NCBI RefSeq assembly: GCF_009017415.1
Contig: NC_092403.1
Span: 3,162,001-3,226,000 of the forward strand
DNA from: Aspergillus flavus
Taxonomy: Eukaryota; Ascomycota; Eurotiomycetes; Eurotiales; Aspergillaceae
Reading direction: 5' to 3'
DNA: 64,000 nucleotides
In this document: in pieces, positions 57,416 through 64,000 of the stretch
Numbering within the stretch: position 1 is the stretch's first letter
Layout of the letters: each line of letters starts with the position of its first letter
The notes under the pieces: model-generated
The model's database searches: none
What the model was told of the DNA's origin: nothing
Seen by the model: only the letters and a program-made list of their open reading frames with translations
Translations under genes and position numbers: made by a program

Positions 57416-57879
57416 CTTACGTCCTTGTTAAAGACGTCACTTTAGTTGAGGCACCTCGTGACACTTTATACAACTGCGCACTGCGATGCACAAGGACTAA
57501 ACTCTTTCGCGTAATTCACTGTCCCCATCGAATAAAGTATCGCTACTAATCAGGACCTGATTCTGCGCAGCACTCAACCGCGGGCAACGGAGGAGAACCC
57601 ACAACTACGGCGAGGCCAGACGATTCTATCAATGTAGCTTTTCCAGGTAAGTCGGCTCAGATGATTGACCTGCACAATCCAAGGCGCAACTTACGGTGGC
57701 CCTCAGTTTTACAGGGCCTGCTCAATAAATGATCTACGCCAAGGCCTTGGTGGTGGGGCCATTAAAGAGTTACTCAGTGTATGGAGTATCTATCGAAATG
57801 GCATCCGGTCCTCAGTAGGATACGTACGTGTAGCTGATACAGCCTCATCCTACCCATCTTTCCCCTGAGATCACAACAG

Positions 57880-58180
57880 AAATATTAATAAATGCGCCCC
57901 CGATTTTCCTCCGTAGCTCTCGTCGCAGATCTCTGAGTCTTCGGCAGTCTACCAGTACATGGACTACCGTCTCTTAGACACCGCAGATACATCTGTCATC
58001 GTCTCAGAAGTGATGTAGTTTACTATACATCGCCAGCCAAGAGTGGCCTGTCCAAAGTTGCGTAAGCAGATACGCTCGGTACCGTGGGAGCGATCCGTGT
58101 AGTGAGAACAGACTTTTGTCGATTTGGCGAAGGTGCCCTCCCTTTGTAGATTTGTCCACTCTTCCATCCGGTCGTTTAGG
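57880..58180 (-). mobile_element. LINE (Tad-type non-LTR retrotransposon) C-terminal relic
   Basis: The minus strand reads in order ICLRNFGQATLGW, NYITSE, DRCICGV, a stop, ETVVHVLVDCRRLRDLRREL and RRKIGGA. This is the C-x-C-G-x3-ETV-x-H-x-L-x2-C zinc-knuckle end of fungal LINE polyproteins. Stops interrupt it and no reverse transcriptase core is near, so it is a dead 3' fragment. Confidence 0.65.
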
Positions 58181-58956
58181 ACCTTTTTACGGATGAGCGT
58201 ATACAGTCATTCTCGATTGACCTGTACACACTGAGGAAGTCTTTACTAGCCCCAGTGCCAAGGCTTTAGCGAAGATCATCTAATGAACTGCCTACGTAAA
58301 ATTGAGGGGCGCAGTAATATACGCCTTGTACAATGCAAACCTTAATACCTCCGTCATATTGCATTATGCGTGCAAAGGTCCGTGGAGTTCCATGGAACCC
58401 AATCGTAAATCTGCGGAATTCTGGTTGATTAAAAGTCACATTATACTTTCTGAAAAGGCAGGAGCAAAGTGGAAGTGGCCTTTTGCCTTGACCCTAATGG
58501 GATACAGTATAGGTCTACTGGTTCCGTTTTATCGATATGACACGTCTACGACGGCCGCGCTCAGAACTTAAAATGCTCAGCACGTACTGTAACAGGGGAT
58601 CGCCCCGTCGGCGCCAGATACTTCTAATTGACGTCTTTCGCAGATTGCCACAATGACGGCAATTCTACGCCTTGTATCGCTGGTGCATCTAGACCCTAGA
58701 AAACCCACCAATTGTATTCTGAATTCCGCAAACAGTGAAATGGCTTTGGACGCGATGATGCAGATACTATTTTACGATAATCGCCTGTTCCATCCCTATA
58801 CTAAATTTGTCTGAAGGGTCAGAATTTCATAAAATGGAATATATAGAACCGCCGCCATCCTTCCGTGGACATTGGAGATCATTCTCTTGACACTGTCAAT
58901 CACCTATTATATTCATACCATTTAACCACCAGAGGGATTTTATTCATCTCAAAGCT

Positions 58957-59464
58957 ATGCATCCCTTATTTACAAAATATCCTGTACTCAGCTTGCTCTT
59001 GGTTATTCCTCATCGTGCATGGGCTCAGGCGCCTTCGCAAAGCCAGACAAATATTACAGAGAGCATTTACTGCATCGAAGTCCCCGAGGTTCCAAATTTT
59101 CAGGGACGGCTCTCAGGGCCCCCGAAGATAACTTGTCCTGCCGGAGTAAGTAGGTCTGGATGACAAAGTAGAGAATGTTCTCTGACATTAACAGTGTGGT
59201 GGGCCCCCTCCTTGTCGCCAATGTGAAGGTCCTAAACCATCGACACCGTGCCCAGGACATGGTTGCCACCGAATGCTTTGTATCGCAGTTCCCGATGATC
59301 CCAACTCTCAGGCTCAGCCTGAGCTTTTACCAGATATTTGGTGTCCTAGTCCAGTCAGTAATTCAAATGAATACTCAAAGAGCAACTTTGCTAACTCCAT
59401 ATAGTGTGGCGGACCTTCTCCTTGCCGCCAGTGCTGCACGAGTGGTGATACACTCACTGCCTGA
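58957..59464 (+). CDS. Small secreted protein made of two tandem 35-residue Cys repeats
   Basis: Three exons: 58957-59145, 59195-59353, 59405-59464; 135 aa, both introns phase 0. Residues 1-24 are a signal peptide (LSLLLVIPHRAWAQA). Two repeats follow with identical Cys spacing: C39, C60, C64, C70, C73 and C92, C113, C117, C123, C126. Each begins C-I-x-V-P-x2-PN-x-Q and ends C-P-x2-C-GGP-x-PC-RQC. Both introns fall at the same place, just before the CGGP codons, so an exon-intron unit was duplicated. The linker between repeats has three more Cys (82, 87, 92 start). The matching spacing strongly supports the splice model. I know no named family; a secreted effector, wall or defence protein is possible. 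It lies about 800 bp from the A/T-rich block. Confidence 0.8.
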
Positions 59465-60299
59465 TTGTTGACTGGGATGGTGGTATTTCACCAGACTGCT
59501 GGCCATAGTTTCGTGACTTCCAAATGAAAAGGCAAATGGAACTAATCCATGTTCTTTCATATGTTTATCACACGTATCTCAGGAGGGGACTCTTACGGTG
59601 TGTATACGGCAGACTCTTGTACTGTATGCGGAATATATTGTTTACTCTTGGTTGCCATTGCTTTCTAGTAGTTCTACTGGACTGCTTTAAAATCTTCTCG
59701 TTAATCAGGAAAGTCTTGGGTCGTTAATATCTAGCGATATGTTATCTCGAATTTTGTGTGAATGTATATGTACTACAGAGATGATGCGCTGCCTTAAATT
59801 AAGTATTGTAAGTATTCAGAAACTCGAACAAAGCTTGAATAAAGTCGACGATGTAATAACAGAAAGGCTTAGATGTGTGATTGGCTTATGCATGGTCAGG
59901 ACTCCTAAGATTTGTTAGGCTTCAACTTCAACGTACGCTATATTGTATTTCTGTAGCGTATGGGTACTAATAAAAACGTGTATATGGTGGTATCTGATTC
60001 TATAGTGTGTTTGATATTTAAGTGGCTAGTTATATTTTTTATTGTGACCACCCTTATTTATATTTCTCTTCCTTGAATCTTAAGGATTATTAGATTTTAG
60101 AGATTAGAGGTAGACCAGAGGCGGATACAGACCACGCAAATATTAGTCTTAAGCTATACCTATTACGCCCGGGGCTTCGTTGTTAAGTCTAAGATCAGTT
60201 AATGGACCACGTTTCGAGGATTATTAATCTAAAGTCGTCTCTTAACTTCCATCGCTGTTGGATTATATCTAGGAAAGATAAGAGTTATTATAAAACTTC
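59465..60299. other. Transition to A/T-rich DNA
   Basis: No gene. G/C content drops progressively from about 59700. Confidence 0.6.
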
Positions 60300-60418
60300 T
60301 GTTGATACTAGACTGCTGTTAATACTAGAATATAGTTAATATAAGACTATTATTAATACTAAATTATTGTTAATACTAGATTACTATTAATATTAGATTA
60401 TTGTTAATACTAGACTTA
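60300..60418 (+). repeat. 17-bp minisatellite, seven copies
   Basis: Seven head-to-tail units of 17 bp with consensus TGTTAATACTAGATTAT. Variants differ mostly by C/T or G/A changes (for example GTTGAT to GTTAAT, TACTAG to TATTAG). It marks the edge of the A/T block. Confidence 0.85.
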
Positions 60419-63400
60419 AGTCTAAAAAGCTAGGTCTATTAAATATATATACTTAATAGTTAGAAAAGTATAAATAAGTTAAAACTAGTTTTTACTATTA
60501 AAAATAATTTTATAATAATAATATATATTAATTATAAAAAATTAAATTAAGTATATAAATAAATATTCTTATATATTTTTATTTATTATATTATTACTAT
60601 AATCTTTTATATTAATAATATAATATATTTTATTAATACTATAAGTTTATTATATTACTAATATATTTAGTTATATTATTACTATAATATATATAATTTT
60701 ATTATAGTAGCTAGTATTAATATTTATAGTTTTTTTTAAATAACTACTAAATAAATAATTTATTAGATATCTTTTATTTAAAAATTAGCTATTATTATTT
60801 TATTATTATTTTATCTTATATATCTATTTTTAATAAGATATACTAGATAAAAATCTATAATATTATTTTTTTTTTTTTAGACTTTTATTTTTAAAAGTAT
60901 AAAATTATGGTCTTATTTAAATAAAAGATATTTATTCTTAACTTTTTTTTTATCTATATTTTAATTATATTTTTTAATTTTATCTATAAATCTAAGCTTT
61001 ATTAATAAATTAAAGACAAGGAATTTTAAATAGTATTTTTTTATAAATATTATATTTATTTTTATTATTTTTATATTAAATCTAAAAATTCTAGTTATTA
61101 TAGCGAGTATATAAAAGTAAACAGTATTTTTTATAAAATATTTAAATCTTTTTTTTTTAATATTAAATAGAAACGGCTTATAAAAGCCTAGAATACTATT
61201 AAAAAAAAAAAAGATTATTTTAATAAAGTTTCTTTATTTATAAAAATAAAAATAGTTATTATAAAAATATATAGATAATTTTATTATATATAATATTAAA
61301 GAAATTAAAAAATTTAAAAAATTTAAATATTAAAAATAAAAAAAATATAAGATATAAAAGAAATTATATTATTAAAAAACTATAGTTTTCTATTTTAAAG
61401 CTAGTATATTAAATAGTAATATTTAATTAATTATAATTTTTAAATTAAATTCTAGTTTAATTTAGTTAATAGATAATCTTTTTTTCTAGATAAATTTTAA
61501 TTTTTTTACTAGTAGTACTATTAAATTAACTAGTAATAGTTTATTAAATTTTTAATAGATTTCTATAAATTTTTTAAAATACTATAACTTTTCTACTTTA
61601 TTAGATAATATAATTTTTTATTAACTTATTTATATTTTAATATTTTTTTAATTTTATATTCTATTTCTTTTTTATTAAATTTAATATTTTTAATAATTTT
61701 AGTATTTTCTAGTATAGATTTTAATAATAAGATATAAAATATAGAATATATTCTTTTTATTAAATCTAGTAATTTTAATTAATAGTTAATATTATTAATT
61801 TATTTTTTAATTTTAAATAGTTTAATTTTTTAATAATTAAGTTTTAAATTTAGTTACTTTATTTTAATATTTCTATAGAATAAAAATATTTTTTTTTTTT
61901 TTTTTAAAAATAGATCTTTTTTTATAATATTAGTTGTAGTATATTACTATATAATAATTAAAAAATTTAATATTTAAAAATAATTAATTATATAAATTTT
62001 TTAATTTTTTAATTATTTTAATTACTTTTTCTATAATAGATTATTTATTTCTTAATTTTTCTATTATTTTAGTATAATATTTATAATTTATATAAAAAAA
62101 TATTATTTTTATTATTAAATATTCCGCGTTATTATATATAAACTATACTATTAGTAATAGATTTATTTAATTATTTTATTAGTAATTAATATAGTGTTGT
62201 AAATATTATTTAATTATTTAATTTATTTAATTATTTAATTTATTTTTTTTATTTAACTATTTTTTTATAGATAATATACTATAGTTAACTTTTAATTTAT
62301 CTTTATTAGATTTATAAATAATTATTAAAACTTTAATATAAATAATTTATTTTAATTTAATATAATTTTTTCTAATATTCTATAATAAATAAAAATATAA
62401 TTAATAAATAAATATATAAAATATATTATATTAAATATTAATTTATTTAATATTAAATAAATATATTTAGTAAATTAATCTATTATTACTATTATTATAT
62501 TCTATTTTTTTAATTTAAATAATAATTCTATAAAATTAATTATAATCTATTTCTAGAGTCTTAAAAATATATTTAATAATTATATAAATCTATATAATTT
62601 ATATTTTATTAATTTATTTTTAATATATATTTTATATTTATTAATATATTTCTTAATTTATTTTACTATATTTAAAAAATAATAGTTTTTTATAATCTAT
62701 TTTAATATTTTTTTAATTTTAAAATATTTTTATATTAAATTATTATAGTATTTTTAAATAATTATATTCTATAATTTTTAAAAAATTTAAATAAGATTTC
62801 AATAATATATAATTTTATTTTTATTTTTAATAAATAGATTATTATTTATTTTAAACTTCTATATAAATATTTTATCTTTTTTATTTATTTTTATAATAAA
62901 ATATTAAATAGAATTTTTAATTTCTATAATTATTATTATAAATATCTATTTATTATATTTAATTAATTTATTCTTATACTATTTTAATATTATAGTTTTA
63001 ATTATTTTTTTTTTAATTTTATAATTAGATCTTTAGTTTAAGATATTAATTTAATTATTTTTTAATTTTTTATAATATTTAATTTTAAAATTATATTATA
63101 ATAATATTTTAGTCTATTTTATTTATTTTTATATAAATTTTTTTATAATTATAAAGTATATTAGATTTTTATAATCTAATTTTATAATAATCTAGTATTA
63201 TATTTTTTTTAAATAAATTTTTTATTTCTTAAATATTAATACTATAACTAATAATTTTTTATTATAAATATTATAGTTTAGCTTTATTTAAACTAATTTT
63301 CTAGATTTAAATACTATTAATTATAGTTTTCTATTTAATTTTATTTATATTATTTATATATTAATTATATAGTTAAATATATTAATTTTAATAATAGTTT

Positions 63401-64000
63401 ATTTAGCTAGATTATATTATACTAAAATTAATATAATAATAATTATTTTTTTTATTTAGTTAAATATATTTTAATATTTATTTATTTATTTCTATTATTT
63501 TAATTTTTTAAATAAATTAAAAAGTAGTACTAGTCTATATATATATTAATTAATAAATTTTTAATAATAGTTTAGTAATTTAATAAACTATTATAGTTTT
63601 TTAAGATTAGTTAATTCTAATTATTTTTAAATAGTTTTTATTTTTTTTTTTTATTTATATTTTTTTAGTAATTATTTAATATTTTAAAAACTTAGTTTTT
63701 TAAATATAGAATTTATATTTTTTTAATTTAAATTATATTTCTATTTTTTATAATTTTTTTAAAACTATTTAAATATATTATATATATTCTTTAAAATTAT
63801 ATAAAAAAATTAAAATATTATTTAAATATATAATAATAAATATATTAAAAATTTTTTTTAATATTTTATTAATAAATCTTTAAAATAATACTAGTATATT
63901 AGTAAATTTAAAAAATATAATTAAATATTTAAAATATCTATATTTTATTTAAAATATAATTTTTTATTTTTTATTTTTTATAATTCTAAAATAATAGTAT
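60419..64000. repeat. A/T-rich, RIP-like heterochromatic block (runs off the window)
   Basis: Nearly pure A/T. The remaining C is almost always followed by T and the remaining G almost always preceded by A (CTA, TCT, TAG, AGA); CA and TG are nearly absent. That is the signature of CpA-to-TpA mutation by RIP acting on both strands of repeats. No gene can be read. Could be a dead transposon island, a pericentromere or a subtelomere. Confidence 0.85.

Larger units (their letters stand above)
56988..58956. other. Gene-poor border region
   Basis: Apart from the direct repeat and the LINE relic, no gene was found here. Short frames at 57665 and 58302 have no motif. Confidence 0.5.

Noticed and set aside
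60419..64000. Mitochondrial DNA insertion
   Set aside because: A/T-rich, but no rRNA, tRNA or respiratory-chain reading was found and the CA/TG depletion points to RIP.
1..64000. CRISPR arrays, bacterial operons, integrated virus
   Set aside because: Spliced eukaryotic genes throughout; no spaced direct-repeat array and no capsid or polymerase reading was seen.

Overview
The window is nuclear DNA of a filamentous ascomycete, most likely an Aspergillus-type Eurotiomycete. Genes are dense and lie on both strands. Most are split by short GT-AG introns of about 45-85 nt, and the families are typical of such fungi: PTH11/rhodopsin-type membrane proteins, Zn2Cys6 regulators, cytochrome P450s, MFS pumps and small secreted Cys-rich proteins. 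The last 3.6 kb is an extremely A/T-rich block with the dinucleotide pattern left by repeat-induced point mutation (RIP). Exon borders were set by reading frame and family alignment by eye, so they are models and not transcript evidence.

Layout. 1-0.5 kb: 5' part of a sugar transporter (minus strand), followed by 4.8 kb without recognisable genes. 5.3-15.9 kb: general genes, namely a rhodopsin-domain protein, a secreted PIG-L deacetylase with Ig/PKD-like and F5/8C-like modules, an omega-type GST, an NmrA-like oxidoreductase, and a secreted protein with a Cys about every 11 residues. 16.6-25.5 kb: a compact set that looks like an aromatic-acid pathway, with a fumarylacetoacetase-like hydrolase, a Zn2Cys6 regulator, a cupin, a decaying metallo-beta-lactamase-fold gene and a 3-dehydroshikimate dehydratase-like enzyme. 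A truncated direct copy of the last gene's promoter and first 30 codons lies just upstream of the hydrolase. 26.9-41.8 kb: a secreted propeller-like protein, then a P450-rich block (two P450s head to head, an O-methyltransferase, a second rhodopsin-type protein, a third P450) with no PKS, NRPS or terpene synthase in view. It is interleaved with relics (a DUF7079-like gene and two 14-TM MFS fragments).

42.9-55.5 kb: a second metabolic block. An alpha/beta-hydrolase and a small PhyH gene have decayed. A PhyH-family dioxygenase and an FAD monooxygenase are divergently transcribed from a 315-bp promoter, followed by an MFS transporter and a regulator carrying two C2H2 fingers plus a Zn2Cys6 cluster. 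A transporter, two oxygenases, a (broken) hydrolase and a regulator suggest uptake and oxidative breakdown of a small molecule. 56.3-60.3 kb: subtelomere-like or heterochromatin-border sequence with a secreted PLA2-like protein, a dead LINE relic, and a previously hidden three-exon gene for a 135-aa secreted protein made of two 35-residue Cys repeats. 60.3-64 kb: seven copies of a 17-bp minisatellite lead into the RIP-like A/T block.

The most novel-looking items are the two Cys-repeat secreted proteins, the shikimate/FAH-type mini-cluster with its duplicated promoter, and the backbone-less P450 block with two P450s that lack the usual I-helix acid-threonine pair.
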